This document shows positions 1-6,676 of a stretch of DNA of 20,554 nucleotides, piece after piece (position 1 is the stretch's first letter; the number at the start of each line of letters is the position of its first letter). Made by a program: the position numbers and the translations under genes. The stretch comes from Promethearchaeota archaeon. Its GTDB lineage: Archaea; Asgardarchaeota; Lokiarchaeia; Sigynarchaeales; SOKP01. A model generated the notes under the pieces. It worked only from the letters and a program-made list of their open reading frames with translations, did no database searches and was not told the origin of the DNA. The stretch spans positions 1-20,554 of the forward strand of contig JAHLWT010000278.1 of assembly GCA_019057775.1 (NCBI GenBank). The letters are read 5' to 3'.

Positions 1-2
1 GT

Positions 3-32
3 AACTTGCAACAAGACGACCGAAGGGAGTCT
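3..32 (+). repeat. 30-bp direct repeat, left copy (leader with ribosome binding site)
   Basis: This is identical over 30 bases to 444-473. It contains GGGAG, the ribosome binding site of the gene starting at 36, and an imperfect hairpin (AGAC, tandem G-A mismatches, CC, loop GAA, GG, GTCT) at 14-32. The copy may extend past the left edge of the window. Confidence 0.9.
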
Positions 33-35
33 CTT

Positions 36-476
36 ATGTCCAACTACAAAAAACTTAAAGTCTGGGAAGATGCCCATCAATTTACTGTAGACATTTACAA
101 TATTACTCAGAAATTCCCCAATAACGAACAATATGGACTGACTTCTCAAATCAGAAGATCATCATCATCTATCCCAACAAATATTGTAGAAGGATGTGGG
201 CAATTGGACAATGGTAATCTAATTAGATTCTTAGGAATAGCCAAAGGCTCTGCCTTTGAAACAGAATATCAGCTATTACTTTCTAAGGATTTAAATTATA
301 TAACCAACGAAGAATATAAATTTTTATTAGCAGAAATTCAATCAATTATTCGTAGACTAACTAATCTTATTAAATCTCTAAAAAACCATAAACCAAAAAC
401 CATAAACCAAAAACAAGTTTTAAACCCGAAACCCGTAACCCGAAACTTGCAACAAGACGACCGAAGGGAGTCTTAA
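36..476 (+). CDS. Four-helix-bundle protein, bS23 / 23S rRNA intervening-sequence family
   Basis: The protein is about 146 aa. The N-terminal pattern (KLKVWEDAHQF, then YGLTSQIRRSSSSIPTNIVEG, then FLGIAKGSAFETEYQL) is typical of the small four-helix-bundle family first known from ORFs inside 23S rRNA insertions. Its biochemical role is generally unknown. I chose ATG 36 because GGGAG at 25-29 lies six bases upstream; the frame is open back to a TTG at 6, but that start would make the ribosome binding site coding. The canonical fold ends near residue 116. The remaining ~30 residues (NHKPKTINQKQ to LQQDDRRES) are translated heptanucleotide repeats followed by the second copy of the flanking 30-bp direct repeat, so the tail is probably not functional protein. 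The stop is one base before the next ATG, and that gene's ribosome binding site lies inside this ORF. The layout looks like a cassette inserted into a gene leader. Family assignment is firm; function is unknown. Confidence 0.85.
   Translation: MSNYKKLKVWEDAHQFTVDIYNITQKFPNNEQYGLTSQIRRSSSSIPTNIVEGCGQLDNGNLIRFLGIAKGSAFETEYQLLLSKDLNYITNEEYKFLLAEIQSIIRRLTNLIKSLKNHKPKTINQKQVLNPKPVTRNLQQDDRRES
383..452 (+). repeat. Degenerate heptanucleotide tandem repeat
   Basis: Ten consecutive 7-nt units can be read: AAACCAT and AAACCAA alternating twice, AAACAAG, TTTTAAA, then CCCGAAA, CCCGTAA, CCCGAAA and CTTGCAA. The array lies in the 3' end of the four-helix-bundle ORF and runs directly into the right copy of the 30-bp repeat. 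The bases before the left copy (GTAA at 1-4) fit the same series, so another array may lie just outside the window. Confidence 0.75.
444..473 (+). repeat. 30-bp direct repeat, right copy (leader with ribosome binding site)
   Basis: This is identical to 3-32. Here it encodes the end of the four-helix-bundle ORF and supplies GGGAG at 466-470 for the regulator starting at 478. The two copies bracket the four-helix-bundle gene exactly. After each copy the sequences diverge just before the start codon. Confidence 0.9.
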
Positions 477-477
477 A

Positions 478-1083
478 ATGCCCAAACCCGAACTTGACAC
501 TCTCTTAGAACTAAAACAAAATCCTTCTCTATCCCAGCGCTCTCTCGCTCATCGTCTTAATATTTCCCTTGGCCTTACCAACGCCATCATAAAAAACCTA
601 ATTCACCGCGGCCTAATCAAAGCCAAAAAAGATACCGGAAGAAAGCTTTTATACATTATCACTCCTAGGGGTATGGCAAATGTCAGCCGCTTAATGTATA
701 GCCGTTTCCAGGAAACCCTCCATTATTATCATTACACCAAGGATCTACTTACTGCTTACTTAATGAAACTCTACCAACAAGGAGAAAAAACGATAAATAT
801 TTATGGTACAGGTCAGCTTGCTGAAATCACTTACTATGCCGGAATAAGCACCCCTTTAAAATTAAATGCAATTATAACCGATAATCTATCTAAAGAAAAA
901 TTCTTAAGTCATCAAACCATTTCTATATCAAATTTTCTATCTCAATACTCTAACCATACTAATCTCTCCAGTAAAAAAACAATCATACTTTCTACCGATA
1001 ACTCGGAGAAATTAACCAAAGAAATAAATAAATATAAAAATATCCAAATAATCAACATAGAAAATATCCTTAAAAATTCGTAA
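478..1083 (+). CDS. Winged helix-turn-helix (MarR-like, EPS-associated type) regulator with C-terminal GxG domain
   Basis: This is a 201-aa protein. Residues 17-60 form a winged helix-turn-helix (SLSQRSLAHRLNISLGLTNA, then LIHRGLIKAKKDTGRK as the wing). It resembles the short MarR-like regulators found beside exopolysaccharide loci. Those are usually about 100 aa; this one adds a second domain with IYGTGQLAEI at 108-117, which looks like a Rossmann or CoA-binding-like nucleotide loop. That part is inference. It probably binds DNA and senses a nucleotide or nucleotide-linked ligand. The start at ATG 478 is set by GGGAG at 466-470 inside the 30-bp repeat. No glycosyltransferases are in the window, so any polysaccharide link would depend on genes to the left. 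No dedicated target site is evident. Confidence 0.75.
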   Translation: MPKPELDTLLELKQNPSLSQRSLAHRLNISLGLTNAIIKNLIHRGLIKAKKDTGRKLLYIITPRGMANVSRLMYSRFQETLHYYHYTKDLLTAYLMKLYQQGEKTINIYGTGQLAEITYYAGISTPLKLNAIITDNLSKEKFLSHQTISISNFLSQYSNHTNLSSKKTIILSTDNSEKLTKEINKYKNIQIINIENILKNS

Positions 1084-1537
1084 CAGGAGGCACTCTTTAT
1101 CAATAAGTACATTGTTTAGTTTTCAGTATAAATTATGGAGAAAGTACAAATATTTTACTAGAAGGAGAAAAAATATATAATTATTTATAGTCAGATAATA
1201 AATGAATTTTATTAGTTAATAAACTGTTTTTCTGGACAAAAAATTGAGTAATTGAATAAATAGAAATGAAATTCTTTTTTGTAGAATAATAAAATAGTAA
1301 CAAATATTATTATTTGAAATACAGCATATATTTAAGTTAGACAAATTGTTTAGATTATAAAAATAAAAAAGAGGAAAAAGGGATAAGGATCAGTTAAATA
1401 AATAAGTGGCAATAAATTTGTGATTAAAAGAAGGATTTTTGATATTTTTGCCGAATATAATAATAAATATAAAATTATAAAAATTATCTAACATAGTATA
1501 AAAAATATATTATACAATAATGTGAAAGGAGTATCAG
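1084..1537. other. Gene-poor AT-rich gap
   Basis: No ORF, RNA gene or clear terminator was found. A good AGGAGG sits at 1085-1090 with no usable start after it, and another AAGGAG near 1162; these could be remnants of lost genes. A 6-bp inverted repeat GTATAA/TTATAC (1496-1515) lies just before the next ribosome binding site, but such repeats arise easily by chance in sequence this AT-rich. The gap separates the regulator from the sulfur-related block. Confidence 0.5.
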
Positions 1538-2737
1538 TTGAAGAACCTTATTTTATTAACCATAGATACCTTAAGAAAAGATATTTTAGGGTGTTATGGA
1601 AATAAAGATGAACTAACCCCCTTTATAGATTCTTTGCAGAATAAATGTATTAAATTTACAAACGCTCAATCTACCGGTCCTTATACTCAAGCTTCCTTTC
1701 CTGGCATTCTTACATCTTCTTATTATCTTGAATATGGTAGGCAAAAAAAGTGCTCACCAAAAAGAACTCTCATTTCAGAAGTCCTAAAAAAATCTGAAAT
1801 TACTACTGCCGCTTTTCATTCCAATCCTTACCTTTGTGGTTATTTTGGTTGGGATAGAGGTTGGGATGTTTTTTATGATTCTATGCAAGATGAAGTAAGT
1901 GATAAAATTCCTTATATTAGGGGAGATGGTATTAATGATAAAGTGGATCAATGGCTTTCCTCGTATATTGAAAATGATAATTATCGTCCCTTCTTTTTAT
2001 GGACACATTATATGGATGTACACGAGCCTTATATTCCTACAAAAGAATATTTAAACAAGGTAGATCCTTCAATTAATCTTTCTGAAGATGAAATGTTGGA
2101 TTTGTTCAAAAATATAATACTTAAGAGAGATGTATCAAATAAAAAAACAGTAAAACTTTTAAAAAAACTTTACGATGCCGGAGTGTGTGAAACTGATAAT
2201 TATGTTAAAGAATTTTTTAACATATTGGAAAAATATAATGTTTTAAAGGATACAGTTGTAATTATCACTACTGACCATGGAGATGAATTTGGTGAACATA
2301 ATGGTCTTTCTCATGATGGCAAAATGTATTCTGAACTTATTAGTTCCCCTTTACTTATTTACAGGTATAATCGTACCCAGGGTGAGGTGTGTGATAACCT
2401 TGTTAGCAATATTGATATCCCTCCTACCATACTTTATCTCTTTGGTCTTGAATCATTTGAGAAATTTAGAGGGCATTCCATGCTTCCTTTAAAGAGTTAT
2501 CCTCAAAATGGAGTCTTCGGAGAAGCGATTGGTAAAACTAGTAATCATGAAAAGGAAACTGATAAACCCATATACTTCTATCAGGAAAATGACCTAAAAA
2601 TAATTTACAGAGAAGCCAATCAGAGTTGGGAAATGTATAACCTTAGCGAAGATTCCCAAGAGTTAAATAACTTGATCAAAACCTCTACTAAGAGTGAATA
2701 TATGAAGAAAAAATTAATGACTTATATAAATAGATAG
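1538..2737 (+). CDS. Alkaline-phosphatase-superfamily (sulfatase-fold) hydrolase, Thr-nucleophile type
   Basis: This is a 399-aa protein starting at TTG 1538, six bases after AAAGGAG at 1525-1531. Metal-site features of the superfamily are present: LLTIDTLRKD with Asp10 near the N terminus, and TTDHGDEFGEH with Asp246, His247 and His254, followed by SHDGKMY with His259. At the nucleophile position the segment GPYTQASFPGILTS aligns with the WTxPSHASLLTG form, which makes Thr50 the likely nucleophile. There is no C/S-x-P-x-R motif for formylglycine conversion, so a classical sulfatase is unlikely; phosphatase, phosphodiesterase or phosphonate-type hydrolase activity is more plausible. There is no signal peptide, so it should be cytoplasmic. 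It is clearly more distant from the hydrolases at 3637 and 9316 than they are from each other. It is followed 40 bp later by the CysD/CysH-like gene, probably in one operon. The substrate is unknown. Confidence 0.85.
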   Translation: MKNLILLTIDTLRKDILGCYGNKDELTPFIDSLQNKCIKFTNAQSTGPYTQASFPGILTSSYYLEYGRQKKCSPKRTLISEVLKKSEITTAAFHSNPYLCGYFGWDRGWDVFYDSMQDEVSDKIPYIRGDGINDKVDQWLSSYIENDNYRPFFLWTHYMDVHEPYIPTKEYLNKVDPSINLSEDEMLDLFKNIILKRDVSNKKTVKLLKKLYDAGVCETDNYVKEFFNILEKYNVLKDTVVIITTDHGDEFGEHNGLSHDGKMYSELISSPLLIYRYNRTQGEVCDNLVSNIDIPPTILYLFGLESFEKFRGHSMLPLKSYPQNGVFGEAIGKTSNHEKETDKPIYFYQENDLKIIYREANQSWEMYNLSEDSQELNNLIKTSTKSEYMKKKLMTYINR

Positions 2738-2777
2738 CAATAAAATAAAAAAATAAAAAATAAAAAGGAGAATTAAA

Positions 2778-3605
2778 ATGAACGAAGAAGTAAAGAAAAA
2801 GAACAAGGAATTAATAGAAAAATCAAAGCAAGTAGTGCGTGAAACCTTTGAGAAATTTGATCCGGCAAAATGTGCTATTACCTGGACCGGCGGAAAAGAT
2901 AGCACCACTAATCTTTGGATTATTCGTCAAGTATGTATAGAGGAAAACATTGATCTCCCTCAAGTTATTACCATCGATGAAGGTGATGCTTTTCCGGAAA
3001 TAACCGATTTCCTAGTTAGCATTTCTAAAAAATGGCACATAGACCTGAATTGGTTATGTAATTTTAATATGCTTAGGTGTTGTCAAAGTCACTTAGGGAA
3101 TGATATCCAGGTAAAAGATTTGGATGAACGTAATCAAGCTGAACTCAAGCGTATTGAATTTGAATTTAAATCATTTCCCTTTGAAGCAGAATCATATGCT
3201 GGTAATCATCTAATGAAGACAGTGGTGCTTAATAAATTTATCGAACAGAGCAAAACTGAATTGTTATTTATGGCCTTACGAAGAGATGAACAAGCAGCAA
3301 GGAAAGAAGATGAATACTTTACTCATCATGAAGCTGGGCATCTGATGCCGGAACATACCAGGGTTTCTCCCATCTTGCATTTTACCGAAAGAGATATCTG
3401 GGATAATACCCATTTACATAATCTTCCTTACTGTCCCCTCTATAAGATAGGCTATCGTTCTTTAGGAGCAAGAAGTAGTTCTAACCCAGGAGAAGTCGGT
3501 ATCCCTGCCTGGGAACAGGATTTAGAAAATATACCAGAGAGAGCTGGTAGAAGACAAGACAAAGAAAAGGCAATGGAAAGATTAAGGAAGTTGGGGTATA
3601 TGTAA
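2778..3605 (+). CDS. PP-loop adenylyltransferase/reductase family protein (CysD/CysH-like)
   Basis: This is a 275-aa protein. TGGKDS at 37-42 is the PP-loop that binds ATP or the adenylyl part of APS/PAPS. RRDEQAARKE from residue 168 and the ending from 254 (ERAGRRQDKEKA, then a GYM terminus) match the CysD small subunit of heteromeric ATP sulfurylase better than CysH. The ECGLH cysteine motif needed for thioredoxin-dependent PAPS reduction is absent. The stretch PLYKIGYRSLGARSSS is nonetheless reminiscent of CysH. Cys94, Cys101 and Cys102 are present mid-protein. No CysN GTPase partner is in the window, and a homomeric Sat is encoded at 13800, so this is an orphan whose reaction cannot be read from sequence. 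Automated annotation would probably say PAPS reductase family. The gene sits between two hydrolases in the same direction, with AAAAGGAG upstream. Confidence 0.8.
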   Translation: MNEEVKKKNKELIEKSKQVVRETFEKFDPAKCAITWTGGKDSTTNLWIIRQVCIEENIDLPQVITIDEGDAFPEITDFLVSISKKWHIDLNWLCNFNMLRCCQSHLGNDIQVKDLDERNQAELKRIEFEFKSFPFEAESYAGNHLMKTVVLNKFIEQSKTELLFMALRRDEQAARKEDEYFTHHEAGHLMPEHTRVSPILHFTERDIWDNTHLHNLPYCPLYKIGYRSLGARSSSNPGEVGIPAWEQDLENIPERAGRRQDKEKAMERLRKLGYM

Positions 3606-3636
3606 ACTTAAAATACGACATAAAGGAGATATAGAT

Positions 3637-4899
3637 ATGTCCAAGAGAAATATCATTATCATCAGTTTAGACGAGGTTCGTCCTGACCATTTGAGTTGTT
3701 ATGACTACCAAAAGATAAATACTCCATCCATTGATCAGGTAGCCAAGGAAGGAGTAAAATTTGAAACCTGTATTTCATCAGCTGATTTTACTCCAATTGC
3801 TATGGGGTCGGTAATTACGGGAAAATATCCCAATAAGCATGGAATGAGAAACCCCTACTCTTATTTAATAGGACCTTCTATTGCTACTATCTTGAAAAAA
3901 TATGGTTATAAAACTGCTGGTTTTGTAGGTAATGGTCTATTATCAAAAAAACATGGCTTTTCCGAAGGTTTTGATTTTTGGAATGAAACTTCTAGGGAGA
4001 CTAGCTGGTTAGAGATTCAATATCCTGGAGCTGAGAGTGAGGAAATGTTCTATGAAGGAAACTACTGGGTAGAAGAATTTTTCAAATGGTTAAAAGAGAA
4101 CTACCAAGAAAAGTTCTTTATCTGGGGACATCTTTATGAGACTCACGAAGGTTCAGCATACTCACTCATTAAAAAAGGATTAATAAAAGAAGGAGAGCTT
4201 TCGGAATTTAATTATTACGATGCCAAAATAAAAATGGCTGACGAAAAATTAATAGGTAGACTATTAGACACTTTAAATAAGTTATCTATAGCTGATAATA
4301 CAACTCTGGTGGTAATGAGTGACCATGGAACTAATCTTGGCGAACATCCTGTAAAAGATATTCCTTGGCGAAAAAAGGGAACCAGATACCCACAACATAC
4401 TACTATGTATGACCATGACCTAAAAGTGACTATGATTATCAAGGGTGAAGGTTTGCCTAAAGGAAAAGTCATTAAAAATATGGTGCGTTCTATTGATTTA
4501 GTTCCCACTATATTGGATTTAATTGGTTTACCTGCCAAAGAATATGATTTTGATGGTCAAAGTATGTTGTCGGTAATTAATAAAAATGAGACAAGGGACG
4601 AAGTATATTCTGAAGATTTATTTGAATCAAGAGGCAAGGGAGCACTACAATCAGTAAGAACCAAAGATTTTAAATTTATACGTAATTTAACTTTAGGGGA
4701 AGAAGAATGTTATGATTTAAATAGTGATCCCCAAGAGCAAAATAATCTGTTTCAGAAAACCGATAAAGAAAAATTAATCACCCTAAGGAAAAAGATGAAT
4801 GTTTTTCTTAAAACCGAAGTTGCACCTAAAAAAGAATTTTCTCAAAAAGAAAAGGAAGTCATTAATCAAAGACTGAGAGCGCTGGGATATATAGAATAA
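3637..4899 (+). CDS. Alkaline-phosphatase-superfamily (sulfatase-fold) hydrolase, cassette 1
   Basis: This is a 420-aa protein with no signal peptide. Asp12 in IIIISLDEVRPDHLS and Asp229-His230 with His237 (MSDHGTNLGEH) plus His254/His260 (YPQHTTMYDHD) supply the expected metal ligands. The nucleophile region SADFTPIAMGSVITGKYPNK puts Thr52 where formylglycine sulfatases have Cys or Ser, and no CxPxR motif is present. It is therefore sulfatase-like in fold but probably a Thr-nucleophile phosphatase or phosphodiesterase acting in the cytoplasm. It is the first gene of a hydrolase-tctC-tctB-tctA cassette and a close paralogue of the protein at 9316. The first 179 nt after the start codon are about 97% identical between the two genes, while the rest is visibly more divergent, which points to local gene conversion. 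An imported anion processed by this enzyme is a reasonable guess. Confidence 0.87.
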   Translation: MSKRNIIIISLDEVRPDHLSCYDYQKINTPSIDQVAKEGVKFETCISSADFTPIAMGSVITGKYPNKHGMRNPYSYLIGPSIATILKKYGYKTAGFVGNGLLSKKHGFSEGFDFWNETSRETSWLEIQYPGAESEEMFYEGNYWVEEFFKWLKENYQEKFFIWGHLYETHEGSAYSLIKKGLIKEGELSEFNYYDAKIKMADEKLIGRLLDTLNKLSIADNTTLVVMSDHGTNLGEHPVKDIPWRKKGTRYPQHTTMYDHDLKVTMIIKGEGLPKGKVIKNMVRSIDLVPTILDLIGLPAKEYDFDGQSMLSVINKNETRDEVYSEDLFESRGKGALQSVRTKDFKFIRNLTLGEEECYDLNSDPQEQNNLFQKTDKEKLITLRKKMNVFLKTEVAPKKEFSQKEKEVINQRLRALGYIE

Positions 4900-4920
4900 C
4901 ACTGCTCCCAAATCATATTA

Positions 4921-4991
4921 AGGAGGTGATGTTAATTATTACAAGATTATAGAATCTTAAGTTAATTTTAATATTTTTAGGAGGTAACAAA
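4921..4991 (+). promoter_or_regulatory. Leader before tctC with orphan Shine-Dalgarno site and 7-codon mini-ORF
   Basis: AGGAGGTGAT at 4921-4930 is a full-length Shine-Dalgarno match far upstream of tctC. An ATG at 4929 opens a 7-codon frame ending in TAG at 4950-4952, although the spacing from the AGGAGG is only two bases. A 6-bp inverted repeat AAGATT/AATCTT lies at 4943-4958. The true tctC site AGGAGG follows at 4980-4985. The same arrangement recurs before the second tctC at 10629-10700. Confidence 0.45.
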
Positions 4992-5963
4992 ATGAGAAGA
5001 TTTATAGTAGTGTTAACGATAATTTCTCTTATGTTGTTAGTAGGAAGCTTGGCAATCGGGGCGCAGGAAGAGTATCCTACAAAACCGATAAAGGGTATAA
5101 TTTCTTTATCAGCAGGAGGAACAACAGATATTGTTGCTCGTACGCTTGCTCCCTATATGGAAGAGTATTTAGGGCAGCCTTTAGTATTAATAAATACACC
5201 AGGTGCAAACGGGACAATAGCAGTTGCAGATGTTGCAAAAAGGGATCCTGATGGCTATACCTTTGGATGGTGTAATTTACCCACACTAGTAATTCATAGT
5301 CAGTTAAGAGAATTACCTTATGATGCGAAAGAACTTGGATATGTAGCTTCTCCAATGCCCTATGAATACATGGTTCTTGTTAGAAATGATGCGCCTTGGA
5401 AAACTTGGGAAGATTTTATTAAATATGCCAAAGAGCACCCTCGTATGATAGTATATGGTACCCCGGGTCTTGGTTCAACCAATCATTTAGCCTTGGAATA
5501 CGTAGCCATGAAAGAGGGTATTGAATGGAACCCAATACCATTCAAGGGAAATCCAGAATCAATTGCAGCATTACTTGGAGGACATGTTGATGCTTGTAAT
5601 ACTTCTACTACAGCAGCAGTTTCAGCACTTCAATCAGGAGAAGTCAGACCACTTATAGTGTTGAGTAATAAAAGATTAAATCTTTGTCCGGATGTACCTA
5701 CAATCATGGAAAAGGGATATGATTTTTATCAATATTCTTGCATGGGGGCAATATTTCCACCTGGCACACCAGAGAATATAAGAACTAAACTTGAAGAAGC
5801 AATCAAATATGCCTGTAGTAAACAAGAAGTTAAAGAGAAGGCTGAAAAAAGCTTGTTTGTAACTATTGACTTTAAACCTGGTGCTGAATATCGAGAATTA
5901 GCAGAGCGGTATTATAAGGTTTGGGGTGATGTTTTAAGACAAGTAGGAATATTGAAAGATTAG
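4992..5963 (+). CDS. tctC: Tripartite tricarboxylate transporter substrate-binding protein (Bug/TctC), cassette 1
   Basis: This is a 323-aa periplasmic receptor for a Tct-type secondary transporter. The signal peptide has RR at 2-3, a hydrophobic core at 4-21 and probable cleavage after Ala24. The mature protein opens with YPTKPI and carries the Bug-family phosphate-loop-like stretch AGGTTDIVARTLAP and LGQPLVLINTPGANGT, then DPDGYTFG. Such receptors bind carboxylates and related organic anions; the ligand cannot be told from sequence. The 91-bp gap to the hydrolase upstream holds a leader with an orphan Shine-Dalgarno site. A strong terminator follows the gene, so it is probably made in excess over the membrane subunits. 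The mature part differs greatly from the second receptor at 10701 although the signal peptides are similar. Confidence 0.93.
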   Translation: MRRFIVVLTIISLMLLVGSLAIGAQEEYPTKPIKGIISLSAGGTTDIVARTLAPYMEEYLGQPLVLINTPGANGTIAVADVAKRDPDGYTFGWCNLPTLVIHSQLRELPYDAKELGYVASPMPYEYMVLVRNDAPWKTWEDFIKYAKEHPRMIVYGTPGLGSTNHLALEYVAMKEGIEWNPIPFKGNPESIAALLGGHVDACNTSTTAAVSALQSGEVRPLIVLSNKRLNLCPDVPTIMEKGYDFYQYSCMGAIFPPGTPENIRTKLEEAIKYACSKQEVKEKAEKSLFVTIDFKPGAEYRELAERYYKVWGDVLRQVGILKD

Positions 5964-5996
5964 TGAAAAGTTATAAAAAATGAGCGATGTTTTATA

Positions 5997-6050
5997 ATTG
6001 TTAGGGAAGCATGCTTTTTATAGTATTGCTTCCCTAACAATAGTTTTTTT
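5997..6050 (+). terminator. Hairpin terminator between tctC and tctB, cassette 1
   Basis: A perfect 15-bp stem (5997-6011 with 6027-6041) and 15-nt loop are followed by a run of seven T at 6044-6050. This is a textbook intrinsic terminator inside the transporter operon. It probably lets some transcripts stop after the binding protein. The second cassette has a counterpart at 11684-11735. Confidence 0.9.
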
Positions 6051-6142
6051 GTGGAATTAGATACCTTGAAACGAGGTTAAGTTTTAACGGATTAAAGAAA
6101 AAAATTTACTAGAAAAAATATAAGGAAGTTAGGATAATATAA

Positions 6143-6646
6143 TTGAAAATTGGAAGAGAAACAAAAATTGCCTCAGGTTTAATAGTTTTTTGTTTATTTA
6201 ATTATTTTTACTTAATACCTTCTCAGGTTATCAATCAAGGATCGGTCCCAACATATCCATTTATCGTAAATACTTTAATTTTGCTTTCTTCAGTTGGATA
6301 TTTTTTCCAAAGCATTTTTCAAAATACTATTACTACTAAAGAAGCAGATAGTCAAAAAAATAAAGATGCGCAGAAAAAACAGAAAAACAACGCACAGAGG
6401 GCAATTGTTATAATAATTCTTATAGGAATTTGGGTATTAGCGCTTGATTATATTGGTTTTCTGTTATCAACAATAATATTTCTAGCAGGAAGTATTATTA
6501 CATGTGGTTCACGTAATTATACTAAAGTAGTTATAATATCAATTTTATTCCCACTATTCATGTATTTTCTTTTTAGGGGAGTATTAAAAACAACTTTACC
6601 GGAAGGTTTTTTGGAGAATATATTAGAAAAAATAATTTTTGGCTAG
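6143..6646 (+). CDS. tctB: Tripartite tricarboxylate transporter small membrane subunit TctB, cassette 1
   Basis: This is a 167-aa integral membrane protein with four hydrophobic segments (about 10-28, 40-60, 85-125 as a long pair, 128-150) and a polar, Lys/Gln-rich loop near 68-84. Length and topology fit TctB, whose sequence is poorly conserved. Identity rests mainly on position directly before tctA. The start is TTG 6143 with AGGA at 6131-6134. The gene lies after the tctC terminator, so it depends on read-through or its own promoter. It should work with TctA in sodium- or proton-driven uptake. Confidence 0.82.
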   Translation: MKIGRETKIASGLIVFCLFNYFYLIPSQVINQGSVPTYPFIVNTLILLSSVGYFFQSIFQNTITTKEADSQKNKDAQKKQKNNAQRAIVIIILIGIWVLALDYIGFLLSTIIFLAGSIITCGSRNYTKVVIISILFPLFMYFLFRGVLKTTLPEGFLENILEKIIFG

Positions 6647-6676
6647 TAATTTAGAGTAAATTTTGGAGACTTCATA

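Noticed and set aside
6..35. Upstream extension of the four-helix-bundle ORF to TTG 6
   Set aside because: It would translate the ribosome binding site and the direct repeat; ATG 36 is correctly spaced from GGGAG.
36..476. Avd-like accessory protein of a diversity-generating retroelement
   Set aside because: The four-helix-bundle fold is shared with Avd, but there is no reverse transcriptase or template/variable repeat pair in the window.
1496..1515. Operator-like palindrome GTATAA/TTATAC before the hydrolase at 1538
   Set aside because: Six-base inverted repeats are common by chance in such AT-rich DNA, and no second copy supports it.
3637..4899. Formylglycine-dependent sulfatase
   Set aside because: The C/S-x-P-x-R motif is absent and Thr occupies the nucleophile position; the fold similarity alone does not justify the name.
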